Source: Sinonovacula constricta
Lineage: Eukaryota; Mollusca; Bivalvia; Cardiida; Solecurtidae
Reading direction: 5' to 3'
NCBI GenBank assembly: GCA_007844125.1
Contig: CM017563.1
Location: forward strand, 30,184,328 to 30,248,327
Length of the DNA stretch: 64,000 bases
Shown: positions 37,530-49,600 of the stretch, one piece after another
Numbering within the stretch: the stretch's first letter is position 1
Layout: each line of letters begins with the position of its first letter
Program-made: the position numbers and the translations under genes
The notes under the pieces: model-generated
The model's input: only the letters and a program-made list of their open reading frames with translations
Databases searched by the model: none
What the model was told of the DNA's origin: nothing

Positions 37530-37645
37530 GGACTATGGAGCTGGCTACAATCTGTATGATATCCAGAAGTGATGTTCAATTGAAGCAAATATAGTGCTAC
37601 CTTCATGGTAAGAGCAAGCCATGACAATATTACCAGTCAGGGGGC
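37530..37645 (-). mobile_element. SINE family A, degraded fragment
   Basis: 'gaagcaaatatagtgctacc' and 'gcaagccatgacaatattac' are diverged forms of family A body words, in reverse orientation. Confidence 0.45.
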
Positions 37646-37790
37646 TACCATTAGCTAACAGTAAGCAAGGTAGCAAATAATATCAGGCTACTGCTTTGGA
37701 GATTATGGGCATAATTTCCGTATCAATTTATACTTCTGTCTTAATAAATATGATTTTGACAACTAACTGAATTGTTAGACAGTACTTATT

Positions 37791-38109
37791 CAAGGCTTTT
37801 TTTCACCATTTTGGGAATATGACCCATACCCCTGGAATTGGGAATTTTCACGTCGTTTTGCCAGAAATTGGGAATTTCGGAAACAGAGATCGTTTAACGA
37901 TTCAACGAATAAAAAGGAACGTTTCCGAATTAATTATTTCAATGTTCGTACTTAAAACGTTCGTAACTACCGCGGATTGCGTTATTTTTCGTCGGATTTT
38001 TTTTTTTCCCATTGGAAATTTTTCTTCTCTGATTGGGAAAAAAATATATGTTTTGCCATTGGGAACATGACCGAATATCGGCTATAAAATCGGTCGAAAA
38101 AAAGCCTTG
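37791..38109. mobile_element. MITE with CAAGGCTTTTTTTC ends
   Basis: Ends CAAGGCTTTTTTTC and GAAAAAAAGCCTTG form an inverted repeat around about 319 bp. The interior repeats 'attgggaattt'. A related element lies at 55588-55783. No convincing 8-bp target duplication (tacttatt versus taattgtg), so the class is uncertain, perhaps hAT-like. Confidence 0.6.
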
Positions 38110-38164
38110 TAATTGTGAAAGAAAAAAACACTCTAAATGCGTATACTTTCCAAGCATAAAAAAA

Positions 38165-38450
38165 AAATTGATAGTGGTCTTTGCAAAAAATAGATATTGA
38201 TGTCAGAGCGGCTTACCCGAATGACTATATAATGTGATCTCAAAAGTAAGTGGTCAACAGGTTTTCTAAGTTTAAAAATAACTATTTGTGCAGCGTGGCT
38301 CAGAAGAAAATACCTGTTTGCAATGACTATGGTGATTTACAAAGATCTTGGACATAAATGAACAGCATTTTGCAAGAACTTTTCATGTAACAATAACCTA
38401 TATGGTTATTTGAGAAAAGAAATTTTGGTCCAAAGAGTTGGATACGACCT
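38165..38450. mobile_element. piggyBac-like MITE family 1, 5'-truncated
   Basis: Family words 'gtgcagcgtggctcagaag' and 'ggacataaatgaacagcat', ending GGATACGACCT then TCAA where other copies have TTAA. The left terminus is missing. Confidence 0.65.
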
Positions 38451-38588
38451 TCAAAGGTAGCAAATTTCAGAAGGGGTGGATGTGTGTGTGGGGGTATTCA
38501 TAAAAAAATTCTAGAAACCTCCATCTTATGCTAATATTTTCTTAATTCATACACTATCTTCTCCTAATACAGTTTCTGTCAAGCATAC

Positions 38589-39041
38589 TAGGGCTGTCAT
38601 GATATACTGGTATATCGGTGTATTGCGTTATGCAGCCGAACCGTATTGTACTGCAGTACGAAATCAATGTACCGGTTTTTAAATTAAGTTTTTTTTTCTT
38701 TTTTTTTTTTCCTGTTTGCAAAATGAAATTTGTGTAAATTCCGGTCAATTTATGGTTCGGTCGTTAAAGTATTTAGTTCCAAAAAAATTTTGACTCGCAT
38801 ATCCATCCAGGAAATACAGGCACTTTACACCAATCATTATCCAATCTTTCAGTGATAAGGTGTAAAAAGTAATCATGCCTGACAAAAGCGAAGATTTCAA
38901 AGTTGTTATAAAAATTAAAATGTTTGAAGTTAGAAAAAATCTGCATTCATATATTTGGTTCACGAAGCATATGTATTGCGATACAGTGCAAGCGTATCAC
39001 AATATATTGCGATACACTTCTGGCATATCGTGACAACCCTA
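38589..39041. mobile_element. hAT-like MITE with perfect 8-bp target duplication
   Basis: AAGCATAC occurs at 38581-38588 and 39042-39049. The element starts TAGGGCTGTCATGATA and ends TATCGTGACAACCCTA, an imperfect 16-bp inverted repeat. Subterminal 'tattgcgataca' style motifs repeat several times near the right end. No ORF of note; 453 bp. Confidence 0.88.
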
Positions 39042-39049
39042 AAGCATAC

Positions 39050-39800
39050 AACCTCATATACTGTACCCTACATGTCTAAACCCTCTTGCACTTGTACTGT
39101 TCCACTGTCACACCTGACCCTTACATACATATTTTGAATGTCCAATGAAATGAGCCATTTCACTAGCAGTAAGTTAATAACATTGTTAGTATACCTGAGA
39201 GGGAATAATCATGAAGAAATAATGAGAAAGTAATTAAGAGTCTGTGACTTGTCAGATAGGCACATTCCTTCAATAGCCCTACCTGTCAATAAACATCCAA
39301 TTATCTTACCCAATTAGTCTAAGTCAAGGGTAAAGTGATCTTATGAATTAGAGAGTAAGTGCAGCATAGTTAAGGGAGTATACTAATGATAGTATGTACC
39401 ATTTGTGCCTAAAGCAGCAATGTGTAGGTTCTGGCAACTTCTGGGGAAAAAGTTGAGAAGTTTTATCTAGGTGTTGTTTTTGTATCGAAATTGGTATAAG
39501 GGCAAGAAAGTAAACAAAAAGCATTGTTTTGCCCAAGGTCTGATGATAAAGGCATCCTGTTTTTAATCACTTTTAAAATCAATGAATGTTCATTTAGTGA
39601 ATGATCAGTGAATGAGTGGCACTATTAATTAATATTGCCCTGATCCAGACCTCTAATCCATCATGGGTCATTAATGAATCTAAAAATGAAAAACATCCAC
39701 TCATGCTCATTGTTTCCGCCCATTTATGAATGTATAAAAAAAAGTGCACGTAATATGTAACAATTACAATGTAACCTGAATGAAGGTCAAGGTTAGGCTA
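39050..39800. other. Unannotated intronic DNA
   Basis: AT-rich non-coding DNA, no element recognised. Confidence 0.4.
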
Positions 39801-39805
39801 ATGTT

Positions 39806-40535
39806 TAGGGCACTAGACAACTTTCTGGACAGGGACCCACACCTTCAGAAAGGGGAATTTTGCATTGTTTTAAGACAAAAAGGGGAATTTTAAGTCATAT
39901 ACGTATCTTGTGACTTTGAAGTGTCACACTTACTGATAACACTGTTTTCTACCACTGTTTATAATAGCTAGCATATTTTGTGACTGTAGACTTATAAATA
40001 AAACAATTTATTTTCAAGGATCAAATGAATCTTTGTTTCATATGTAAAATGCAAAAGACACAATATTTATCTTTTTTTTTCTTGCAAAATTTGATCACTC
40101 TTACTTTATATTTAAAATGCAAAAGACACAATATCTTTTTTCTTGCAAAATTTGATCACTTTTCTGAAATTCTGAATTCAAATTGTTTGCATCAAAATGC
40201 AAGAATCTGCATCTATTGAAACAACAGGAAATCAATTTTTTTGCTACTTTCTGAAAAGTTATCTTTTTACAGTTTTGATTGTGCGACATTTTCGTTTGGC
40301 AACGGCGATATCTGCTACGAGAGATTTCATTGGACAGTACATAAGGGGAGGTTACTATTGAAGTAATGATTTTGTACTCAAAAACGTTCGCGAACAGTTT
40401 ATTAAGTGCATTTCCATTTCAATTCTTTTTAAAAATTTTAGGGGAATTTTTATCTGAGAAAGGGGAAAAAAACATACTATTTGAGAAGGGAATGGGGCTG
40501 ATATTCAACCCCAAAACTGCCAAACGAGTGCCCTG
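39806..40535. mobile_element. Possible hAT-like element
   Basis: Ends TAGGGCACTAGACAAC and (reverse complement of right end) CAGGGCACTCGTTTGG share the first nine of ten bases after position one; 'aaaggggaatttt' words occur near both ends. No matching target duplication was found (ctaatgtt versus atattgat). A ~70-bp internal duplication is at 40045-40165. Confidence 0.4.
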
Positions 40536-40549
40536 ATATTGATGCATAT

Positions 40550-42011
40550 ATATGGACTCACAGGATACAGTTGGGAAGTAAATTCAGCGTGGGACCCTCA
40601 GGAATCCACAGGATACAATTGGAAAATAAGGTACATACAGTGTGGGGTTCTCATGGACCTACAGGATACAATAGGGAAGTACTGGTACATACAGTGTGGG
40701 ACCCTCAGGAACCCTCAGGATACAATAGGAAAGTAAATGTAGAGTGGGACCTCAGGAACCCTCAGGATACAATAGGAAAGTAAATGTAGAGTGGGACCTC
40801 AGGAACCCACAGGATACAATAGGGAAGTACTTGTACATATAGTGTGGGACACTCAGGAACCCACAGGATACAATAGGGAAGTACTGGTACATAAAGTGTG
40901 GGACACTCAGGAACCCACAGGATACAATTGGAAAGTACTGGTACATATAGTGTGGGACCCTTACAAACTCAAAGGATACAATAGGGAAGTACTGGTACAT
41001 ATTGTGTAGGACCCTCAGGTACCCACAGGCTACAATAGGGAAGTAAATGTAGAGTGGGACCCTCAGAAACCCACAGGATACAATTGGGAAGTACTGGTAC
41101 ATTTAGTGTGGGATCCTCATGGACCTACAGGATACAATAGGGAAGTACTGGTACATATCGTGTGAGACCCTCAGGAACCCACAGGATACAATAGGGAAGT
41201 ACTGGTACATATAGTATGAGACCCTCAGGAACCCACAGGATACAATTGGGAAGTACTGGTACATTTAGTGTGGGATCCTCAGGAACCCACAGGATACAAT
41301 AGGGAAGTACTGGTACATATAGTGTGAGACCCTCAGGAACCCACAGGATACAATAGGGAAGTACTGGTACATATAGTGTGGGACACTCAGGAACCCACAG
41401 GATACAATAGGGAAGTACTGGTACATATAGTGTGGGACACTCAGGAACCCACAGGATACAATAGGGAAGTACTGGTACATATAGTGTGGGACACTCAGGA
41501 ACCCACAGGATACAATAGGGAAGTACTGGTACATTTAGTGTGGGATCCTCAGGAACCCACAGGATACAATAGGGAAGTACTGGTACCTATAGTGTGAGAC
41601 CCTTAGGAACCCACAGGATACAATAGGGAAGTACTGGTACATATAGTGTGAGACCCTCAGGAACCCACAGGATACAATAGGAAAGTACTGGTACATTTAG
41701 TGTGGGATCCTCAGGAACCCACTTGATTCAATAGGGAAGTACTGGTACATATAGTATGAGACCCTCAGGAACCCACTTGATACAATAGGGAAGTACTGGT
41801 ACATTTAGTGTGGGATCCTCAGGAACCCACTTGATACAATAGGGAAGTACTGGTACCTATAGTGTGAGACCCTCAGGAACCCACAGGATACAATAGGGAA
41901 GTACTGGTACATATAGTGTGGGACACTCAGGAACCCACAGGTTATAATGGAGAAGTACTTGTACATATAATGTGGGACTCTCATGGACCCACAGGATACA
42001 ACTGGGAAGTA
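40550..42011 (+). repeat. 54-bp minisatellite, about 27 copies
   Basis: Unit 'caggatacaatagggaagta' + 'ctggtacatatagtgtggga' + 'ccctcaggaaccca'. The unit is a multiple of three, giving shadow frames on both strands (MYQYFPIVSCGFL and QEPTGYNREVLVH). Copies at the left edge are the most diverged; the centre (41,260-41,560) is nearly uniform. Confidence 0.93.
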
Positions 42012-42983
42012 CCGTAATGTCTTATTGATAAGATGCACACAAAGATAAGACGGACACCCTCTTCGAGGTCTAGCGTCAAGGAAAAAAGAAAATTCTCAAA
42101 GACAAGACGCATCCCCTATTTACTAATTTAGCCAGCTGCTATTGAAGCTATTCCCACATTACCTAATCGCTTGATTTGACTCAAAGGTAAATGTTGCAAT
42201 TGTTCCATTAATTGGTTTTTGCGCCGAGTGCTTATTATTCTCTTAGTGGCTTGAATAATATGTTGCAACTGTTTGCCTAATAAGACCGTGTGTTTAGTGT
42301 AACATTATGTCACTCTGCCCCAGTATATCATTTACACACCTGACAAGATGTTCTCGCGGCTATCCCAGCCCTACAAAATTGAGAAATAAAAGAACATCCT
42401 GTTAAAAAAAAACAGTTAAGTTCTCAGCCTATAATTAAGTTGTCGACACATGGGAAAAACACACAAATGACAATTAAAATAACAACTAAAGGCTTTATAA
42501 TGTAGTTATTTTATTTTCACACCAGGGTATTGAAGTGACTGCTTACAAACAATTAGTCCTATGCACCTGTGGTATTACTTACCGGTTGATCGACAATCTA
42601 TTAATATCAAAAAAGGTGTGAAAACTTGTCTTGACATTCAAAATAAAACAAACTTTTTATCAAAATTTATCAATTGAAAGATACAATATTACTTGTTTTG
42701 CATATAGCCCTTTTTTTTAAAAAAGAAATGAATTTAAATGTCTCTTTTTGCGTTAAATATAAAATTTTAGGTAAAAACAATGTAAGTTTTCTCTGAAAAA
42801 AGCACAATACAGTTGTGTATTGCTGATACTATCAGCGAGTCTTCCTGGTCGGTTTAGTCTAAGGGTCAATTTTGGTCTAGGAAAAATAGGGGAAAACTTT
42901 TCTTTGCAAGGATAAGATGCACCCCTTACTTTTTTATTATAATTTGGGGCAAAAAAACGCGCCTTATCAATAAAACTTTACGG
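42012..42983. mobile_element. Tc1/mariner- or pogo-like element (TA target) inside the 54-bp array
   Basis: TA at 42010-42011 and 42984-42985 flank inverted ends CCGTAATGTCTTATTGATAA and CCGTAAAGTTTTATTGATAA. 'ataagatgcacc' words recur just inside both ends. TA duplication and this end structure fit the IS630/Tc1/mariner group. The 972-bp interior has no intact transposase; a splice-donor-like 'ccggtaagtaata' on the minus strand (about 42588) hints at a relic intron. Confidence 0.82.
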
Positions 42984-43090
42984 TACAGGTTGTATGGGAC
43001 TGTCATGGCCCCACAGGATACAACTGGGAAGTACATGTGGTGTGGGGCCCTCAAGGTGGCATGGAGCCCTCATGGACTATCATGTATAAG
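42984..43090 (+). repeat. 54-bp minisatellite resumes, degenerate
   Basis: After the TA of the insertion the array words return: 'ccacaggatacaactgggaa', 'gtggtgtggggccctcaagg'. These are the right-hand end of the 40550-42011 array. Confidence 0.8.
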
Positions 43091-43324
43091 TAACTCATTT
43101 ATCTTCATAGGAGTATTATTTAAAAACAAATGGCACTACCACAACCCACGCCACCACTTGTCAATGGCTGCCTCTCCTTTAGATTAAGTTCTAGCTAGGC
43201 TGATACACAGGGCCAAAGAAAAGTTACAATGGTTAAAAACAAAGAGAGATATACAATCTCTCACCATTAATAAGAAAGTATTCTAGCATCTTCAATACAT
43301 TTTTACAAAAAGTAAAATTACAAA

Positions 43325-43655
43325 TTGTCCAATGTAGAGTGAGTTTCAAACTGACCAAGTTACAGAAAGTTACAAACTGATCAAGTTAAAGTAAATGACA
43401 AAACTGACTTTAGTACAGTTCGTTACAAACTGACCAAATTACATTACAGTAAGTTACAAACTGACCAAATTATAGTACAGTTAGCTACAAACTGGCCAAG
43501 TAATAATACATAACAAAACTTACCAAAGTTTCAGTAAAATACGAAATAACCATGTAAGGAATAAGTTACAAACTTACCAAGCTACAATAACGGACCAAAT
43601 TATAGTAAGTTACAAACTGACCAAGTTATGGTATGTTACAAACTGATCAAGGGCT
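43325..43655 (+). repeat. Degenerate ~20-28 bp tandem repeat
   Basis: Variants of 'agttacaaactgaccaagtt' and 'acagtaagtta' recur about twelve times with variable spacing. Confidence 0.75.
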
Positions 43656-44089
43656 AGCCTACAATCAACACCATAAGTCATACTGCCATCTCAACAGACC
43701 TTATCTCTTGGATCTCCCAGAACCTCTACTGGACTGATTATATGAGATGTGGGCCCTTATGACAAGTCTGAGCAGCTGTACAGAAGGGTTTACCCGTGAT
43801 TTACCTGTTCCTCAACATCATGTCAGAATTAACCAAGGCAGACACAGATACTCATGCAGTAACAGACAATAGATAGTTTATGCTGTGTAGTTTAAGTAAT
43901 TATGCACCAGCATTAACCTGATCGAGACCTTAAATAATAATAGTCGCTTATACAACAATGAACTATAACTTTAGGTCCATCCGATTTCATTTCTAGAAAA
44001 CAATACTGATTTTATAACAAAAGGCCCATGATGGCCCTATATTACTCAAGAAGCGCCGTAGACATTAAGAACTAGTGGATAAGCTTTTT

Positions 44090-44565
44090 GATGGACCAAA
44101 ATTCCTGGAGCAATCTTGATACAAGGCCACCAAAGGAATACATGAACCAAATATCAAAGCTCTAGCTCTTACAGAGTCTGACAAGAAGACTGTTGGAGTT
44201 TTCCTTTATAGCCTCAAATAGGAGGCCATGTTTATTTACAGATTAGAATTGTTTTAACAATCTTGATACAGGGCTACACAAGAAACATGTGTACGAAATA
44301 TCATGGCTCTAGCTTTTGTACTTTCTTCCATATATAGAAAATGCCCACGCCCCTGGCGGCCATGTGTTTAGACAGATCAAAATTATGTTGAAACTTTTTG
44401 TTGCCCTGCCTGCTTAAGCTTCTGAGAAAGTTTGGCTGAATTTGACCCAGCGGTTTCTGAGGAGATGTTGATTGAAAATGTTTACAAGTGGCTGACGCTG
44501 GATGCCAAATGGAAGGCGATCACAACAGCTCACCCTCAGCATAAGCTCAGGTGAGCTAAAAAGTG
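44090..44565 (+). repeat. Bivalve-type dispersed repeat with terminal GTGAGCTAAAA box
   Basis: Two degenerate internal units ('caatcttgatacaaggccac' and 'caatcttgatacagggctac'), then 'ttgacccagcggtttctgag', 'gccaaatggaaggcgatcac' and 'agctcaccctcagcataagc', ending tcaggtgagctaaaa. From recollection, the same word order is common as a dispersed repeat in bivalve genomes; no search was run. Confidence 0.6.
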
Positions 44566-45199
44566 CATATTTTAACTCCCAAATCCAAACATGTTAGAAA
44601 TAATATATCAAATGTCTGGTTAATTATAGTACTTAATAATGTCAATTTTGAAGCAAATTTTCGATTCATTGATTTGTGCTGTCCTTACAGAAAGGAACTG
44701 TATCAGTATGTAATTCACCCAGATATGGGCAGGAGTGGAGTTCAAACCTGGGACAAACTGCACATTTTTCCCCCACTGTTATGCTAGCGACCAACATAAC
44801 TGGCCCTGAGGCAGAACAATTGGAAGGATTATGTCCTCACCTAATTATCTTACTATCCAGACAAGCCATAGCATAGACTTAAGTGCACATATGTTGTTAG
44901 TCTCAAATTTAATCGATGTGTCAACCAACAAAAAAAAGCAGGTGTTTTATCTCTCATAAATGTGATTACAGGCTAGCAGACCACCATGTTTAAAAAATCG
45001 ACTTAATTAAGTACATTATTGCTTGAAGAGACCGTGACTGGCATCTGAACTGATTAACATGATGATCTGCTTCAAACAATCTCAACATTTTTGCATAAGA
45101 ATATTCAAACAATGACAGGCCCAGCCTATAAAGTTGCAGTACCCAGTATATCTGTTATAATGAGGTCTTCATCATCCATCATCATAACTAGTTATTTAA

Positions 45200-45647
45200 A
45201 GGTGGTATCCAACAGTTTGCCTATATCTAATTTACATAAAAATATTTAACTTCTGTTTCGGGTGTTTGTACATTATTTCTGCCGAAAAGAAAATAATTTA
45301 GTCTCAACTTTGATGAGTTTCAACTGTATCTCAATTGTAAGGGCAGTAAAACACTTAAATGAGAATTCTTTTTCAAATCTTCAGGATTCGTGCTAAAATA
45401 GACATGGATGTCACTGCAGATGACATGGATGAGTAAAATATATGTAGTTGCATGGCTTAAAAAATAGCTCATCAGCATGGCTAAGATAGGTAATATGTGT
45501 TAGAAATGGCGATTGTAGTGTTATGATTCACTTTCAGACAGGTGTAGGACATCAATAAACATCATTTTGCCAAATCTGTTCAGGTAACAATGGCTGATTA
45601 TGATGTTTAATGCAAATATTTTTGGTCCAAACTGTCGGATACCACCT
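45200..45647. mobile_element. piggyBac-like MITE, family 1 (best-preserved ends)
   Basis: TTAA at 45196-45199 and 45648-45651. Ends AGGTGGTATCCAACAGTTTG and CAAACTGTCGGATACCACCT (reverse complement AGGTGGTATCCGACAGTTTG) differ by one base over 20. No coding capacity; 448 bp. Confidence 0.88.
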
Positions 45648-45654
45648 TTAAGGG

Positions 45655-47970
45655 TCAGCACATACATCTGTAGCCAGTAATTGAGACCTTAAGTATGCAG
45701 ATTCCAGTGTATTGCTTGCTTTTCTCTCTTACTTCTCCTTCAATAGAGGAAAGAAAATTAAGTGAAAGGGTGGAGCAATACTGCCATTAAGCTATCCAGA
45801 TGATGTGCGGTATTTTACACCTGAGTTTCTGTCTGCATCTGAACCTTGCCCCACCAGACTTCTGCCTATTGGAGCCATATGACATCTGAATGTCTGGCTG
45901 TACCAGCTTGATAGTCTCTTTCCTTGCAAGTAATCAACCGACTGATGTGAAATCAGTGATTTTTTTTTGATTTTTTAAAAATATCCTGTGGCTTTCAAAT
46001 TGTGTGTGTGTGTGTGCGCGCATGCGTGCAAGCATGTGTTTCACAGCATAGCTAACGTTACCCGATGCCGGATCTGTGGTTTGGGACATAAACAATTCAC
46101 TTTATTAATCTGTCTTCATCTTCTTTATGAATGTATCTATAGACTGTTGTCCGCATGCATCTTTTTTACGCAGTCGACATCAGCATTCATTGGAACGAAA
46201 GAAAATGCCATTGATAGTGATTTTTTTTTATATTTAGTGTTTTCATCCAAATTAAATATGTTTTATGTAAGCGATGTTGAAATAATTTGGGGGTTGATAT
46301 ATTTTTAAGGGGAAAAAATGGTCTACTTCTCATGGAGAAAATGCCAATATTCGGCTTAAATTTTAAGCAAAAAAAAATACTGGCAATACAAGTGACATCA
46401 TTATTAATTATAGACAAGATAATGAAAAGGAAAACCCTTGGGATATATATGTCTAATTAAATGTAGCAACATATTCCATATTTCTTAAACTACGTTTGAA
46501 TATTGTAAGCAGGCATAGTGAAAAATAATCTATCTTCCTCATTATGTATTATTTCATATTTTAACTTTCTCATACAATTATTATATGGAAGTGTGTGATA
46601 GTTGCAGTGTCCAAGAGTAAAACTTTACACATCAGATTCTATAATAATAGTATTTAGCGACCCCTGCATTTTAGTATTTAATTGGAATTTTCAAATTTGA
46701 TGACTTGAATGAGAACTAAGGGCTTGGATGAAAAATAATAAACTAGCATTAAACCAGTATGTCTATCTTAAGTATGAGATTTACTGAACAATGTCTGCCT
46801 GTTTACATGAAGTTGGTTAGATAGTCTGATACATTGCCAGAGATCCAGAACTGATGTGCACAGGGCTGACATTTATCATTATTAATCACAGATGAGATAA
46901 TGGAAGAAAAAACAAACATTTCCCTGTTAGAAGAGAATCTGGTTTCGTAGCAATATTGTCCATTATTCTAAAACAAGCTCTGTATTGTTAGCTTACTATA
47001 ATTTCAATTCATTATATTCCATTGGATTTGCTATTTCCACTGCCAGCAGTCAGCAGTATGAAAGGAAAATATATGACTATGCATAAAAAATTGCTGCTAA
47101 GCCAGGAGATATGCTGAACAAAGACAGAGGGTAGAGCTTCTTTTTATAATTCTATTCCTGCCAGCTCCAGGGCTTAAGAAATATAAAGCTGTAATTTTAT
47201 ATCATTCAGATCACATCATAAGAGTGGTCAAATTTTGGTTCAAATTTAAAATTTGACCAATCAGATGCCTGAGGATGATCTTATGGTCATCCCATCTGGT
47301 CCAATATTATCATTTAGTCCAATTTTAAGCATAGGACCCATAGACAGATTAAAAATATCAAGGTTATATTCCCAATTTTTTATTTATTTTTTTATTATTT
47401 TATTATTTAGGGGGGAGGGGGTGGGGGTTGGGGTTGGGAGGGGTATGGTAGGCTCACCCTCACCAACCAAAGCACTCATCATGGATTCACATTTACATCT
47501 TCAAAAGATGGATATGTTCAATGAGGAAGGAAATAGAACAGGAGTTCTAGGAATTAGCATTAAAAGTACTCCATAATCAACCAAATTTCCGATTTACTGA
47601 AATATGCTGTCTTTGTCTCCATAGAGATAAAAAATGTTATTGTCTACAAAAAAAACTATTGCCTATCATAAAGATCTATGCCCTCTTCCAGAAGAGAACC
47701 AGACTATGTTGGCCAGGAACATACTGAAGAACGAATGTTTCCTATCTTCCTTCTGTACTTGAGTTTATATAATATAATTACTGCTGCCATTCTTATCTCT
47801 TATCAATCCCAACTGCACAAAGAGGATAAATATATTCTGCTTGAAGGTGTCTGATCAGGATCTATACTATGTGCTTCTAAGTTTTAAGAAAAAGAACTTG
47901 TTACATTTGCCTAAGTTGTTAGCATATATAGTATATATGGTTTGTTATTATACATCTGATAATGGCTTAA
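45655..47970. other. Unannotated intronic DNA with a G-rich tract
   Basis: Contains a (GT)n run (about 46002-46018) and a G-rich tract at 47409-47441 with several GGGG runs that could form a G-quadruplex. Frames at 45988-46308 and 47253-47576 show no recognisable domain and are treated as chance. Confidence 0.4.
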
Positions 47971-47974
47971 AGTT

Positions 47975-48188
47975 TTGTTTTTTGTTTTTGAAATACATTT
48001 CACCAACCATTTATGATCTTTAAAGCAACGTCCAGCTTTTGGTGAAGGAAGACCCCAGACACATGTCCAGGTAGAACCATCGGCCCACCGCAAGTCAGCT
48101 GGAAGACCTTCTCGCATTAAGTCCTTCGCCCCAATCGGGATTCGAACCCAAGCAGTGAGAGGCTAAGCAGTCAGAGGAGTTGAAATTT
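47975..48188 (-). mobile_element. tRNA-derived SINE, family B
   Basis: One of the best copies: 'tttttgaaatacatttcacc', 'aagcaacgtccagcttttgg', 'ccaggtagaaccatcggccc', 'gaccttctcgcattaagtcc', 'gggattcgaacccaagcag' (reversed box B). Confidence 0.8.
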
Positions 48189-48189
48189 G

Positions 48190-49425
48190 GCTTAAAGGTA
48201 TCACTAAGTAGAGTTTTATCATTAAACATTTCAAAATATATTGTTAGCTTTGCATCTCATTGTAAGAAAATGCTAAGATTTTGTATTATTAATACATGTA
48301 ACAGGATAACAGGTAGAATAAACATGCTATTGATTGATATTGACAGTAATAAATTATAAGAATTATGGCACTTCGACATAACCATGAGTTCAAACCATAA
48401 AACTGTCAAGAGTCTTCCTCCACAAAAAAGCTGGACTTAACTTTTACGCCCATAACAGTGTTGCTGTGATGTATTTCTAAAAATAAAAATATAAGTTCAT
48501 TGACTGTACAAATCCAATCTCTAAATCCCATATTCATATACAAATTCAACAAGCCTAGACATATAGTGTAGATAAAGATCAGCAAGCTTCCATTAGGAGC
48601 TGTCAGATCTGCATTATTTGCAGCTGAAACTTGGGGAATATTATTTATACTTGTGCATGAAGTTGTCAAAAAATACAAGTATAACTGCATATTTTAACAA
48701 GCGTTTCCCATATATAGCTTGCTTCGCTGTCTTCAGTGCTGGATAGATTTAGATTTGCTGTGACTAAAAACCTTAACCAACACAACCAGTTTAAGTAGAA
48801 AAGGGAACATAACTGTGCCTAATTGATGTTAGAGTTACTTGCCTTAACGAAATGGGTTCCACTTTAGATAGTGAACAAATATTACAAGTTTAAAGTAAAT
48901 ATCTTTGACAGTTTCCAAGGTATAGACTTTAAACAAGATGCTTAACTAATACTAACAATAGGGTCGAGACAAAAGGTCTAAACGATACCATGAAAGAGTT
49001 AAAATAAGTCGATGAATGATCCAATAAACATCAACTTATCATTATTTGAAAGCAATACATAAAACTGCAATCTTAAACTTAATAGGGAAAACCTAAAATA
49101 CAAACTGCAAAGAATCAACCAAGAAGAGAAATAGTATTTAAAAATGTTACCAAATGCAGATTAGTGACATCGCATAACATAATGTCAATAAAAACAGTAA
49201 TATGCAGTTTAACTCTTAGTCTGCTTTATGTGTATGTAAATGACCCATACTAAATTCTTAGATATTGACTGAAAACTTCATTACAAGGCAAGAAGCCGTA
49301 TTGCTTTAGACACAGCAACAAATAGTGCAGATCCTGATCCAGTAGGAAGATGGCTGATCTGGATCTTCACTAGTTGCCTAAACCTTATAAATATGTGTTT
49401 AGCAAGGTAAGAGTTAGTTTTGTTT
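48190..49425. other. Unannotated intronic DNA
   Basis: AT-rich non-coding DNA; the 94-codon minus frame at 48406-48690 has no recognisable features. Confidence 0.4.
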
Positions 49426-49429
49426 GTGA

Positions 49430-49600
49430 AATACATTAGTTTTGTTTTTGTTTTGGAAATACATTTCAGTGATCATTTATGATCTTTAAAGCAACATCCA
49501 GCTTTTTTGGGGAGGAAGACCCCAGACACATGTCCAGGAAGAACTACCGGCGCACTGCAAGTCAGCTGGAAGACATAAAGGGACTCGAACTAAGTGTTCA
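49430..49600 (-). mobile_element. SINE family B, head truncated
   Basis: 'ttttggaaatacatttcagt', 'aagcaacatccagctttttt', 'gaagaccccagacacatgtc', 'gcactgcaagtcagctgga', then a degraded 'gggactcgaac'. Confidence 0.7.

Noticed and set aside
37783..38117. 8-bp target duplication for the CAAGGCTTTTTTTC MITE
   Set aside because: Flanks tacttatt and taattgtg do not match well enough to claim a duplication.
40752..42038. Open frames reading MYQYFPIVSCGFL and QEPTGYNREVLVH
   Set aside because: Artefacts of the 54-bp array, open in opposing strands.
45988..46308. 106-codon plus frame starting MAFKLCVCVCAHAC
   Set aside because: Starts in a (GT)n run, contains no recognisable domain and has AT-rich, low-complexity composition.
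48406..48690. 94-codon minus frame as a gene
   Set aside because: No domain, no splice or start context, and the composition matches surrounding non-coding DNA.
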